From assembly GCF_002954775.1 (NCBI RefSeq), contig NZ_PJME01000017.1:62001-126000 (forward strand): a DNA stretch of 64,000 nucleotides. The letters are read 5' to 3'. The notes under the pieces were generated by a model. The model saw only the letters and a list, made by a program, of their open reading frames with translations, did not search any database and was not told where the DNA came from. This DNA comes from Streptomyces geranii (GTDB lineage Bacteria; Actinomycetota; Actinomycetes; Streptomycetales; Streptomycetaceae). The translations under genes were made by a program, and so were the position numbers. Positions within the stretch are counted from its first letter, which is position 1. Each line of letters opens with the position of its first letter. Positions 42,760 to 50,474 of the stretch are shown here, in pieces.

Positions 42760-43572
42760 ATGCCGACCGATCGCATCGACTTCGCCGACTTGCCCGACGA
42801 CGTCCAGGGCTCCGTCCTCGCCCGCACCGGCCCGCTCCTGAGCGTCGAAACCGTGTCGGCCGGCTTCAACTCCGCCATCTCCGCGCGACTGACGACCGAG
42901 CACGGCAAGGTGTACGTCAAGGGGTTGCCCGTGGATCACCCTCGGATGTGGACGCAGCAGCGAGAAGCGGACATGGGCCCATACGTGAACGGCCTCTCTC
43001 CACGCGTGCGGTGGCACCTCCGGACCGGCGGATGGGACCTCGTCGCCTTCGACGCACTCGACGGCCGCCACGCCGACTACGCACAGGGCTCGGACGATCT
43101 CCCGCTCGTCGCCGCGACTCTGGAACGGCTGTCGGAGCTGCGCGCGCCGGACGGCGTAGAACTCAAGGAAGCCGGACACCGGCTGCGTGACCACGCACCG
43201 GCCGCGGCTCTCGCGCACTTCACCGGAGACGCCCTCTGCCACACCGACCCGAACCCCACCAACGTCCTGGTCGGTCAGGGGCGGGCGTGGCTCGTCGACT
43301 GGGCGTGGGCCACCCGGGGCGCCCCGTGGCTGGACGCCGGGTACTGGGTCGTCTGGCTGATCGCCGAGGGTGGCCAGTCACCCGAGAGCGCCGAACAGTG
43401 GGCTTCTCGCATCCCTGCCTTCCGTGAGGCTCCCGAGGCCGGGCTGGACGCGTTCGCGGCGGCCAACGAAAGCGTGTGGGCCGAGATCGCCGACGAGTCG
43501 CCCAACTCCTGGACCCACAGTGTCCATACGGCCGCCAAGTCGTGGGGCGCCCACCGAGCACGGGCGACCTGA
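42760..43572 (+). CDS. aminoglycoside phosphotransferase (APH)-fold kinase-like protein
   Basis: A 270-residue protein of the APH/choline-kinase fold. The catalytic loop is HTDPNPTN (161-168), with Asp163 as base and Asn168 as metal ligand, and the DFG-equivalent is VDWAWATRG (Asp180). An N-terminal GFNSAISARL stands for the Gly loop, followed by a V-YVKGLP Lys. The start ATG at 42760 is chosen by homology to the fold; 42522-42759 holds no other gene. Substrates of this family range from antibiotics to small alcohols. It follows the graspetide operon after a terminator, so membership in that pathway is uncertain. Confidence 0.85.
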   Translation: MPTDRIDFADLPDDVQGSVLARTGPLLSVETVSAGFNSAISARLTTEHGKVYVKGLPVDHPRMWTQQREADMGPYVNGLSPRVRWHLRTGGWDLVAFDALDGRHADYAQGSDDLPLVAATLERLSELRAPDGVELKEAGHRLRDHAPAAALAHFTGDALCHTDPNPTNVLVGQGRAWLVDWAWATRGAPWLDAGYWVVWLIAEGGQSPESAEQWASRIPAFREAPEAGLDAFAAANESVWAEIADESPNSWTHSVHTAAKSWGAHRARAT

Positions 43573-43897
43573 CTTCGTCGCGTACCCGAGCACCAGGTTC
43601 GAGCGCTCTTGGGGGAGGCCGGGCCGACCGACGTCATCGGCCGAGGTCGTCAGCAGTACCGGTCACAGCCGGGCCCAGGTCATCGGGTAGGTGGGCCACG
43701 ACGAGGGCGACGGCTTCCTCTCCGTCTCGACGGTGTCGACCGCTCCGCGCCCGTGTGGGTCGGAGTCGTTCGAGTTCACAGCCGCAGTCTGGCGCTCGGC
43801 AGCCGCCGAGGAAAGCGCTCCGGGCGCGGGACCGAGCGCGGGACCGGGGACACGGGAACCCACGGGAACCAAGGTCTACGTGACTACCGTGGGCCGC
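43573..43897. other. 325-base intergenic region
   Basis: No gene is supported. A minus-strand frame near 43630-43760 contains a protein-like run (GEEAVALVVAHLPDDLGP) but has no start, ribosome binding site or family match; it could be a decayed fragment. The right end holds the promoter of the PPOX gene. Confidence 0.35.
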
Positions 43898-44362
43898 ATG
43901 AAACTCTCGCCGCTCGTCGCCAGGGAACGGTTCGCCACGTCACCCGTCGCCCGGCTGGCGACCGCCGACCCCCACGGAGTACCCCACGCCGTACCCGTGA
44001 CCTTCGCAGTCCTCGACGACAACCTCTACTTCGCCGTCGACCACAAGCCCAAAAGCACCTGGGACCTGCGCCGGTTGCGCAACATCCGGGACAACCCCTC
44101 GGTGACGGTGCTGGTCGACCACTACGACGAGGACTGGTCGCGGTTGTGGTGGGCGCGGGCCGACGGGCGCGGTGAGGTCCTGGAGGACGGCGAGGAGAGG
44201 CTCCGCGCGGTGGAGTCGCTGTGCGGCAAGTACGACCGGCATGGCCAGTACGAGGACTGCCCTCCCCGGGGCCCCGTGGTCGCCGTTCGGGTCGAGCGGT
44301 GGAGCGGCTGGGCGTTCGCGCAGTCACGCCGGGACGACCCAAAGGATGACGGGCCCAAGTGA
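43898..44362 (+). CDS. PPOX-class F420-dependent oxidoreductase (Rv0121-like)
   Basis: A 154-residue split beta-barrel flavin/F420-binding protein. Family motifs are FATSPVARLATADPHGVPHAVPV at the start, FAVDHKPKSTWDLRRLRNI (about 50-67) and VTVLVDHYDEDWSRLWWARADG (about 69-90), characteristic of the Rv0121-type F420 enzymes. These reduce unsaturated or aromatic substrates with reduced F420. ATG 43898 fits homologue length; GTG 43880 with AAGG upstream is an alternative six codons longer. It is convergent with the crystallin-like gene. The substrate is unknown. Confidence 0.9.
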   Translation: MKLSPLVARERFATSPVARLATADPHGVPHAVPVTFAVLDDNLYFAVDHKPKSTWDLRRLRNIRDNPSVTVLVDHYDEDWSRLWWARADGRGEVLEDGEERLRAVESLCGKYDRHGQYEDCPPRGPVVAVRVERWSGWAFAQSRRDDPKDDGPK

Positions 44363-44374
44363 CCAGGTCGGCCC

Positions 44375-44403
44375 GGGACGGCGATCGTCAGAACCGCCGT
44401 CCC
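44375..44403. terminator. hairpin between convergent genes
   Basis: Perfect arms GGGACGGCG (44375-44383) and CGCCGTCCC (44395-44403), 11-base loop, 12 bases after the PPOX stop. Confidence 0.75.
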
Positions 44404-44426
44404 GTGCAGCCTCACGTACAACCGGT

Positions 44427-44464
44427 TAGCCAGTCAGTCGGCCAGTCGGCCAGTCAGCTGGCTA
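44427..44464. repeat. short GCCAGTC repeat cluster
   Basis: Three close copies of GCCAGTC separated by AGTCG or G, enclosed by inverted TAGCCAG (44427-44433) and CTGGCTA (44458-44464). It lies just beyond the 3' end of the crystallin-like gene. Confidence 0.55.
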
Positions 44465-44473
44465 GCCCGTGGG

Positions 44474-44839
44474 TCAGAGAATCCTGACCTTGTTGATGCT
44501 GACCCCGCCCGGGTGGTTCGGCCAGGTCATGACGGTCCACTTGTCGATGCCCTGAGCGGGCTGCCAGCTTCCGTCCCCGAGCCACTGGACACGGTTGTTG
44601 CCGGTCGAGATCCGGGTGACCCACCAGTTCGTGGAGATCAGGTTGGCCTCTCCGGCGTTGGCGTAGCACCGCATCTGCGAGTTCTCGCCGGGCCGGTGGA
44701 TGGTGATCTGCAGGAAGTCGGTCCTGCTGCACGTGCCTTCGTTGATCGCGAACGCGCTCGTCGCGCCGACGGTGAGCGAGGCCGTTACCGCGACGGACGT
44801 CAGCGCGGCCAGGACCGCGTTCTTGGCGATTTGCTTCAT
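44474..44839 (-). CDS. small secreted beta/gamma-crystallin-like protein
   Basis: A 121-residue precursor. MKQIAKNAVLAAL and a hydrophobic run end at SAFA, a Sec signal of about 32 residues. The mature domain (about 88 residues) contains two Cys (GTCSR and MRCYANAG) and a repeated beta pattern; INEGTCSRTDFLQI and CYANAGEANLISTNWW recall the Streptomyces killer-toxin-like/metalloprotease-inhibitor crystallin fold. ATG 44839 has GGAAGGTGG upstream. Such proteins inhibit proteases or other cells; no activity can be assigned from sequence alone. Confidence 0.75.
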   Translation of the reverse strand: MKQIAKNAVLAALTSVAVTASLTVGATSAFAINEGTCSRTDFLQITIHRPGENSQMRCYANAGEANLISTNWWVTRISTGNNRVQWLGDGSWQPAQGIDKWTVMTWPNHPGGVSINKVRIL

Positions 44840-45180
44840 GGGGGGTTGTCCACCTTCCAGGAGCAGAGGCGGAGCGACCCTTCGGGACGAACTCGCCTCG
44901 CGTGCCACTCCGTTGAGGCGATCTTCTGCCGCCGACTCGGCCGCTTACCAGCCCGAGGCGGCGGAGCTGCCCGAAGCGCCGGGAGGTCTGCCTTGCGGGC
45001 CATCGACGTCTGCCCAGGGAAGGAGCAACGCGCGAGCGCGTTTTGGACTGCGCTCTCCCGCATGTTCTAGGACAGCCCCTGACCTAGTCGGGAACTAGCG
45101 TCGTCGCCACGTCGAGGCACTCGTGCTGCCCCAGAAACCACCCCAGAAGCCACCCCAGGAACCCGCCAGGAGGCAACCGG
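44840..45180. other. 341-base divergent intergenic region
   Basis: Lies between the starts of the crystallin-like gene and the VOC gene. No frame has a credible start. It contains the two promoters; a GACCTAGTCGGGAACTAG stretch (about 45079-45096) shows two CTAG half-sites, meaning unknown. Confidence 0.4.
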
Positions 45181-45678
45181 ATGTCCGTCAAACCTGTTCC
45201 CCAGGGCTACACCACCGTGACGCCATGGATCATCTCCCGCGACACGGTGCGGCTCATCGACTTCATGAAGAGGGCGTTCGGCGCTGAGGAGCTGGCGTGC
45301 CTGGCGGGCAAGGACGGGGCCATCGAGCACGCGGAGGTACGGATCGGCGACTCGGTGGTGATGATGTTCGACGCCCGCCCCGAGTGGCCGCCGACCCCCG
45401 GCTTCCTCCGCCTCTACGTCGAGGACGCCGACGCCACGCACCGCCAGGCAGTCGCGGCCGGCGGCACCTCGGTCACCGAGGTCACCCACCTCTTCTTCGG
45501 AGACCGCGTCGGCCGGGTACACGACCCGCTGGGCAATCTGTACTGGATCCAGACCCGCGTGGAGGACCTGACCCCGGAGGAGATGCAACACCGCCTCGGC
45601 GACCCGGAGTTCACCAAGGCGATGGAGTACGTCCAAAGCGCCGACTTCTTCCCGGGCCGGGTCTCCGGCCTGGACTGA
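45181..45678 (+). CDS. VOC-family protein (PhnB/YdcJ-like glyoxalase)
   Basis: A 165-residue VOC protein. The start ATG at 45181 follows AGGAGGC. It reads TVTPWIISRDTVRLIDFMKRAFGAEEL, the typical PhnB-like opening, then IEHAEVRIGDSVVMMFD and, in the second module, LRLYVEDADATHRQAVAAG and GRVHDPLGNLYWIQT. The His in VHDPLGN and the Glu in EHAEV are the usual metal-region residues. Function in the family is mostly unknown (resistance, lyase or epimerase). Its 3' end carries a 16-bp duplication including the stop codon. Confidence 0.88.
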   Translation: MSVKPVPQGYTTVTPWIISRDTVRLIDFMKRAFGAEELACLAGKDGAIEHAEVRIGDSVVMMFDARPEWPPTPGFLRLYVEDADATHRQAVAAGGTSVTEVTHLFFGDRVGRVHDPLGNLYWIQTRVEDLTPEEMQHRLGDPEFTKAMEYVQSADFFPGRVSGLD

Positions 45679-45699
45679 CCGGCTAAGCGGCTGACCGGC
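45675..45699 (+). repeat. 16-bp-period duplication across the VOC stop codon
   Basis: CTGACCGGC at 45675-45683 contains the stop TGA; the same nine bases recur at 45691-45699. A TAA also falls between them, so stops occur in more than one frame. Confidence 0.7.
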
Positions 45700-45725
45700 G
45701 GAGCGGTGGCCAGTGACTTGCCGGC

Positions 45726-45947
45726 TCACCACGCGGGGCGGATCGGCCCCGGTGGAGTGACGCGGGTCAGGTCGGCGACAAGTTCGCTGAAGCGTGCCTC
45801 GCCCAGCGTCTCCCGCCACGGTGCGACGGCGGCCCGGGCAGCCTGGTCGGCGGCGCGAGTGGCGGCCCAGCCCGCCTCGGTCAGCCCCAGAAGCCGGGCA
45901 CGCGCATCGTGGGGATGCGGAAGCCGCACCACCCTCACCCGGGCCAT
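45726..45947 (-). pseudogene. truncated MarR-family regulator, C-terminal part only
   Basis: About 73 codons matching the wing and last helices of a MarR regulator: RLPHPHDARARLLGLTEAGWAATRAAD, then the dimerisation helix. The recognition helix and N-terminal half are missing. Just upstream (above 45947) the frame continues as meaningless sequence. The break coincides with the start of the DUF234 fragment on the other strand. The ATG at 45947 is probably accidental. A short expressed peptide cannot be excluded. Confidence 0.65.
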
Positions 45948-46381
45948 GGAGATCCGCGGAGATCGAACGCGGCCGGGGGGACCTCACCCTGAGCCGTATC
46001 AGGGAGCGGTGGACGAGCTGGCGGGGCCGCGCGATCGAGCCCCTCGTCCGGGAATCCCTCGCCCGGCTCCTGCCGGACGGACCCCTGCCCGCAGCCCCGG
46101 CGATCGGCGGCTACTGGACCCGCAGCAACGACGTCGAGATCGATCTGGTGGGCGCCGACCGGCAGCCGGTCGCCAGGCGGTTGCTGTTCCTCGGCTCGGT
46201 CAAGTGGCTGGAGAACTCCGCGTTCGACAGCCACGACCTGGCCGCGCTGCGCAAGCACCGCACGGCGATCACCGACGAGCCGGTACCGCTCGTGGCGGTC
46301 TCCCGCAACGGCGTCAGCTGTTCCGGCCTCCAAGCGGCATACGGCCCCGAGGAACTGCTCGGCGCCTGGCGCAGGAGTTGA
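45948..46381 (+). pseudogene. truncated archaeal-type ATPase, DUF234 C-terminal part only
   Basis: About 140 codons matching the C-terminal DUF234 nuclease-like region of the AAA+ archaeal-ATPase family: RWTSWRGRAIEPLVRESL, GGYWTRSNDVEIDLVGAD and LLFLGSVKWLE, then HDLAALRKHR. The E-I-D...SVK arrangement resembles a PD-(D/E)XK core. The whole N-terminal ATPase (usually about 300 residues) is absent, and the preceding bases belong to the reversed MarR fragment. No start or ribosome binding site is present. It ends 7 bases before the convergent reductase gene. Confidence 0.7.
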
Positions 46382-46388
46382 CGCGCGT

Positions 46389-47450
46389 TCACCGAAACAG
46401 CTCGACCGAGATATGCGCAGACAGAGCCCCGAGGAACCCGACCGAGTCAAAAACCGCCCCCGCAGACAACACTCCCGCCCCCACCCCCCGAGTCCGTCCC
46501 GCCAACACCCACCCCACCGCCTCCACGGCCAACGGCGCACTCACGGCGTAGATGTCCCGCCCCCGAGCCACCGCCCGCCGCTCAACACCCCCCGCCCGTA
46601 CGACGACATCGACCACGAACGTCTGCGAGGACCGCCTGTCCCCGTTCCCCTCCCCGCCCCCGACCGCGACCGGCGCCGGGGTGTCGGCCGCCGCCAGGTC
46701 CCTCGCCGCCTCGGCTGCCATGTAGCCGCGCACCTCGGGGATGGTGAGGTGGCTCGGGACGGTCACCACGTCCGCCATCGAGAACTCGCCGATCACCTCC
46801 CGGGCCCCCATCGGCTCCGGAAAGGACCACTTCAGGGTCGGCAGCGCGTCGTCGTGGTACTCCAGCCGACCCCCGCTGTAACGCACTCGGCGGCCGTCCC
46901 GACGCTCCCGGGACACAGCGCCCGCCGTGCGCGTACCGGCCGTCGGATGCCAGCTGCTCAGGCCGTACGCGATGTGCGCCTCGTCGGCCGACGTCCAGTC
47001 GCCCATGGCCGCCGTGACCAGCAGATCGCTGAGCCCGCCGAAGAACGCCATCGCCGGGATCACGACCGCCTTCGCGGCCCGCGCCCGCTCCCCGAAGTGC
47101 GCGAACGTGTCGAGGTTGGCCTCGATCTCCGCCGCCACGTCCACATACGGGATCCCGGCCCGCAGCGCCGCCTCGATCACCGGCGCGGCGGTCACCGCGA
47201 AGGGCCCGGCGCAGTTGATCACGGCCACCGCACCCGCCAGCGCGCGGTCCAGCGCCGCAGGGTCGTCGACCGGGGCAGGGCGGACGTCGAGCCCCGGGCC
47301 TGGGCCGTACGACGCGGCCAGCTCCCTCAACCGCCCCGCATCCCGCCCGGAGACGATCGGCACGTACCCCCGCTCCACCAACTCCGCCACCACGAACCGC
47401 CCGGTGTGCCCGTACGCCCCGAACACCGCGACCCGCTGCCCTGATCCCAT
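46389..47450 (-). CDS. saccharopine dehydrogenase-like NAD(P)-binding protein
   Basis: A 353-residue oxidoreductase-like protein. The Rossmann motif VAVFGAYGHTGRFV (7-20) is followed by VINCAGPFAVTAAPVIEAAL (about 83-102), YVDVAAE and a substrate region with PAMAFFGGLSDLL. This is the short saccharopine-dehydrogenase/trans-acting enoyl reductase branch, not lysine metabolism. The start ATG at 47450 has GGGGAGAAG upstream. It is divergent from the GlxA regulator with 104 bases between, and the inverted repeat at 47521-47555 may let that regulator control it. Confidence 0.88.
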   Translation of the reverse strand: MGSGQRVAVFGAYGHTGRFVVAELVERGYVPIVSGRDAGRLRELAASYGPGPGLDVRPAPVDDPAALDRALAGAVAVINCAGPFAVTAAPVIEAALRAGIPYVDVAAEIEANLDTFAHFGERARAAKAVVIPAMAFFGGLSDLLVTAAMGDWTSADEAHIAYGLSSWHPTAGTRTAGAVSRERRDGRRVRYSGGRLEYHDDALPTLKWSFPEPMGAREVIGEFSMADVVTVPSHLTIPEVRGYMAAEAARDLAAADTPAPVAVGGGEGNGDRRSSQTFVVDVVVRAGGVERRAVARGRDIYAVSAPLAVEAVGWVLAGRTRGVGAGVLSAGAVFDSVGFLGALSAHISVELFR

Positions 47451-47520
47451 GTCTTCTCCCCGTCGCGCTTCACCAACACCAACCGTTGCCATCCTGACCG
47501 CGCTGCCCGACCCGCGCGAG

Positions 47521-47555
47521 TGTCCGGAACGACACACCCCGTACAGTTCCGGACA
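47521..47555. promoter_or_regulatory. perfect inverted repeat overlapping the GlxA-type gene start
   Basis: TGTCCGGAAC (47521-47530) and GTTCCGGACA (47546-47555), perfect 10-bp arms, 15-base spacer. The right arm ends on the A of the ATG, so a bound protein would block both divergent promoters and the start itself. Confidence 0.65.
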
Positions 47556-48520
47556 TGGACATGGACGTGGACACGAGTACGAACACCGTCGCGATCGCCA
47601 TCACCGACGGCATGCTCCACTTCGAACTCTCCATCGCCTACGAGGTGTTCGGCGCCGACCTCTCCCACGTGACCGCCCCCTGGTACGACGTCGCCCTCTG
47701 CGGCCCCGCCCCCGTCCGCGCGGGCAGATTCCTCCTCGAACCCGACGCCGGCCTCGACCAACTCCCCTGCGCCGACACGGTGATCGTCCCCGGCTGGGCC
47801 GACGTCGACCAGGCGCCGCCCACCGAACTCGTCGACGCCGTACGCGCCGCCCATGAGGCGGGGGCGCGGGTCGCCTCCCTGTGCACCGGGGCCTTCGTGC
47901 TCGCCGCCGCCGGACTGCTCGACGGGCGGCGCGCGACCACGCACTGGGCGCACACCGACGTCCTCGCCGCCCGTCACCCCCTCGTCGACGTCGACCCGGA
48001 CGTGCTGTACGTCGACAACGGCAGCGTCCTCACCTCCGCCGGCAAGGCCGCCTCGATGGACCTGTGCCTGCACCTCGTACGCCTCGACCACGGCTCGGCG
48101 GTCGCCAACACCGTCGCCCGCCGGCTCGTCGTACCGCCGCACCGGGCGGGCGGCCAGGCGCAGTTCGTCACCGCGCCGGTGCCCGCGCAGGACGACCATC
48201 CGCTCGCCGGACTCCTCCCCTGGGCCATCGAACGCCTCGACCGCCCGCTGACCGTCGAGGACCTGGCCCGCCAAGCCAACATGAGCTCGCGCAACCTGGG
48301 CCGCCACTTCCGTACGGTCACCGGCACCACCCCGCTGCGGTGGCTGCTCACCCAGCGCATCCGGCGCGCGCAGGAGCTGCTGGAGGCCACCGGCGACAGC
48401 GTCGACGCCATCGCCGAGGCCGTCGGCATGGGCACCGCCACGACCCTGCGCCGCCACTTCAACCGCACGATCGGGGTGCCGCCGGACACGTACCGGCGTA
48501 CGTTCCGCAGCTCGCGATGA
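47555..48520 (+). CDS. GlxA-family regulator (DJ-1/PfpI + AraC HTH)
   Basis: A 321-residue regulator. An N-terminal DJ-1/PfpI-like domain (about 10-185) has the nucleophile-elbow motif VASLCTGAFVLAAAGLLDGRRATTHW. The C-terminal AraC domain (about 225-320) contains LTVEDLARQANMSSRNLGRHFR and AIAEAVGMGTATTLRRHFNR. Such proteins sense small metabolites and often control a neighbouring oxidoreductase, here the divergent saccharopine-dehydrogenase-like gene. No ribosome binding site precedes ATG 47555, and an operator-like inverted repeat overlaps it, so start usage may be unusual. Confidence 0.93.
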   Translation: MDMDVDTSTNTVAIAITDGMLHFELSIAYEVFGADLSHVTAPWYDVALCGPAPVRAGRFLLEPDAGLDQLPCADTVIVPGWADVDQAPPTELVDAVRAAHEAGARVASLCTGAFVLAAAGLLDGRRATTHWAHTDVLAARHPLVDVDPDVLYVDNGSVLTSAGKAASMDLCLHLVRLDHGSAVANTVARRLVVPPHRAGGQAQFVTAPVPAQDDHPLAGLLPWAIERLDRPLTVEDLARQANMSSRNLGRHFRTVTGTTPLRWLLTQRIRRAQELLEATGDSVDAIAEAVGMGTATTLRRHFNRTIGVPPDTYRRTFRSSR

Positions 48521-48559
48521 CGCGCGATGTCTTGACGTGTTCCTGCCGCGATGGGTTTA

Positions 48560-48573
48560 TGGGAGCGCTCCCA
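48560..48573 (+). promoter_or_regulatory. CebR box upstream of the mannanase gene
   Basis: The 14-bp palindrome TGGGAGCGCTCCCA matches the consensus site of CebR, the Streptomyces repressor released by cello-oligosaccharides. It ends 50 bases before the GTG start of the GH5 gene. Confidence 0.85.
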
Positions 48574-48622
48574 CATTTCCGCTGATGCTGAAGTTCCTTC
48601 GCGCCCACTTTCTGGAGTCGCA

Positions 48623-50308
48623 GTGAGAACACAGAGAAGCACCACGACACGAGGCGCCACGCGAAAGAGCCCCTTAACCGTCCTGCTGACCGCGCTGGCC
48701 ACCATCCTGGCCCTCCTGGCGCTGGCACCGACCCCCACCCAGGCCCAGGCCGAGCCTCCGGGAACCCTGGCCACCGGCATCCACATCTCCAACGGCCGTC
48801 TCCTCGAAGGCAACGGCAACGATTTCGTGATGCGGGGCGTCAACCACGCCCACACCTGGTACCCGAACCAGACCCAATCCCTCAGGGACGTCAAGGCGTT
48901 GGGCGCCAACAGCGTCCGGGTCGTGCTCGCCGACGGCCACCGCTGGACCAAGAACAGCGCCGACGACGTCGCCAACGTCATCGCCCAGTGCAAGGCCAAC
49001 CGCCTGATCTGCGTACTGGAGGTGCACGACACCACCGGCTACGGCGAGGACGCCGCCGCCGGCACGCTCGACCAGGCCGCCGACTACTGGATCGGCCTCA
49101 AGAGCGTGCTCGCGGGCCAGGAGAACTACGTCATCATCAACATCGGCAACGAGCCCTGGGGCAACACCGATCCGGCCGGCTGGACCGCCCCCACCATCGC
49201 CGCCGTACAGAAACTCCGCGCCGCCGGCTTCGAGCACACGATCATGGTGGACGCGCCCAACTGGGGCCAGGACTGGCAGGGCGTCATGCGCGCCAACGCC
49301 CAGACCGTGTACAACGCCGACACCACCGGCAACCTCATCTTCTCGATCCACATGTACAGCGTGTTCGACACGGCGGCCGAGATCACCGACTACCTCAACG
49401 CCTTCGTCACGGCGAAACTCCCCATCCTCATAGGCGAGTTCGGCGGCCCGGCCGACCAGTGGGGCGACCCGGACGAGAACACGATGATGGCCACCGCCGA
49501 GCAACTCGACCTGGGCTACCTGGCCTGGTCCTGGAGCGGCAACACGGACCCGATCCTCGACCTATCGATCGGCTTCGACCCGAAGAACCTCAGCACCTGG
49601 GGCCAGCGCATCTTCAACGGCGCCAACGGCATAGCCCAGACGTCCAGGGAAGCCACGATCTACGGCGGCGGCACGGGCACCGACACCCAGCCCCCGACCA
49701 CCCCCGGCACCCCGGCCGCCTCCGCGACCACCGCCACCTCGACCACCCTGACCTGGACCGCGTCGACCGACAACGTTGGCGTCGCCGGCTATGACGTCGT
49801 ACGAGTGAACAGCGGCGGTACGGAGACCACGGTCGCCGCCTCCACCAGCGGCACGGTCACGGTGACGGGCCTGACGGCGGCCACGGCGTACACCTTCGCC
49901 GTGTACGCCCGGGACGCGGCCGGCAACCGTTCGCCGCGCTCGGCGACGGTGAACGTCACCACGTCCCCCGGCGGCGGCACCCCGGGCGTCAGCTGCTCGG
50001 TCGCCTACCGGATCGTCGGCGACTGGCCCGGCGGCTTCCAGGGCGACATCACCCTGCGCAACACGGGCACCACCGCCCTCACCAACTGGACCCTCGGCTT
50101 CTCCTTCGCCAACGGCCAGACGATCAGCAACATGTGGGGCGGCACCCCGACCCAGACGGGCGCGGCCGTGAGCGTCGTACCCGCCTCCTATACGGCGACG
50201 ATCCCGGCGGCGGCCTCGGTGACGGTCGGCTTCATCGGAGCGAAGGGGGCGACGAACACGGCACCCACCACCTTCACCGTCAACGGCACGACCTGCACGA
50301 CGAGTTGA
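48623..50308 (+). CDS. secreted GH5 endo-beta-mannanase with FN3 and CBM2 domains
   Basis: A 561-residue exported enzyme starting at GTG 48623 (GGAG 6 bases upstream). A long signal region (1-44) ends near TQAQA. The GH5 domain (about 48-350) has the acid/base Glu177 in INIGNEPWG and the nucleophile Glu272 in ILIGEFGG; GIHISNGRLLE and the TWYPNQTQS region match the bacterial endo-1,4-beta-mannanase branch. An FN3 module (about 365-445) and a CBM2 cellulose-binding domain (about 458-561, Cys-flanked) follow. It should act on mannan bound to cellulose. The CebR box upstream implies induction by cello-oligosaccharides. A perfect hairpin ends the transcript. Confidence 0.93.
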   Translation: MRTQRSTTTRGATRKSPLTVLLTALATILALLALAPTPTQAQAEPPGTLATGIHISNGRLLEGNGNDFVMRGVNHAHTWYPNQTQSLRDVKALGANSVRVVLADGHRWTKNSADDVANVIAQCKANRLICVLEVHDTTGYGEDAAAGTLDQAADYWIGLKSVLAGQENYVIINIGNEPWGNTDPAGWTAPTIAAVQKLRAAGFEHTIMVDAPNWGQDWQGVMRANAQTVYNADTTGNLIFSIHMYSVFDTAAEITDYLNAFVTAKLPILIGEFGGPADQWGDPDENTMMATAEQLDLGYLAWSWSGNTDPILDLSIGFDPKNLSTWGQRIFNGANGIAQTSREATIYGGGTGTDTQPPTTPGTPAASATTATSTTLTWTASTDNVGVAGYDVVRVNSGGTETTVAASTSGTVTVTGLTAATAYTFAVYARDAAGNRSPRSATVNVTTSPGGGTPGVSCSVAYRIVGDWPGGFQGDITLRNTGTTALTNWTLGFSFANGQTISNMWGGTPTQTGAAVSVVPASYTATIPAAASVTVGFIGAKGATNTAPTTFTVNGTTCTTS

Positions 50309-50335
50309 CCCGCAGATCCACTGATGCGAGTGAAC

Positions 50336-50379
50336 GGGTGCAGGGCGGCCCCCGGCGACCGGAACACCGCCCTGCACCC
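50336..50379 (+). terminator. hairpin after the mannanase gene
   Basis: Perfect 13-bp arms GGGTGCAGGGCGG (50336-50348) and CCGCCCTGCACCC (50367-50379), 27 bases after the stop codon. Confidence 0.85.
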
Positions 50380-50474
50380 ATGAATGAATGACCGACCCTG
50401 CACCCATGGATAGAGAGGGAGATCCACCCCTGGATCGACGCGACTGCCGCCCGCCGCAGGGGAGGCTGGACCCC

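Noticed and set aside
43630..43760. Minus-strand protein-like run GEEAVALVVAHLPDDLGP
   Set aside because: It has no start, no ribosome binding site and no recognisable family; it is mentioned only in the intergenic entry.
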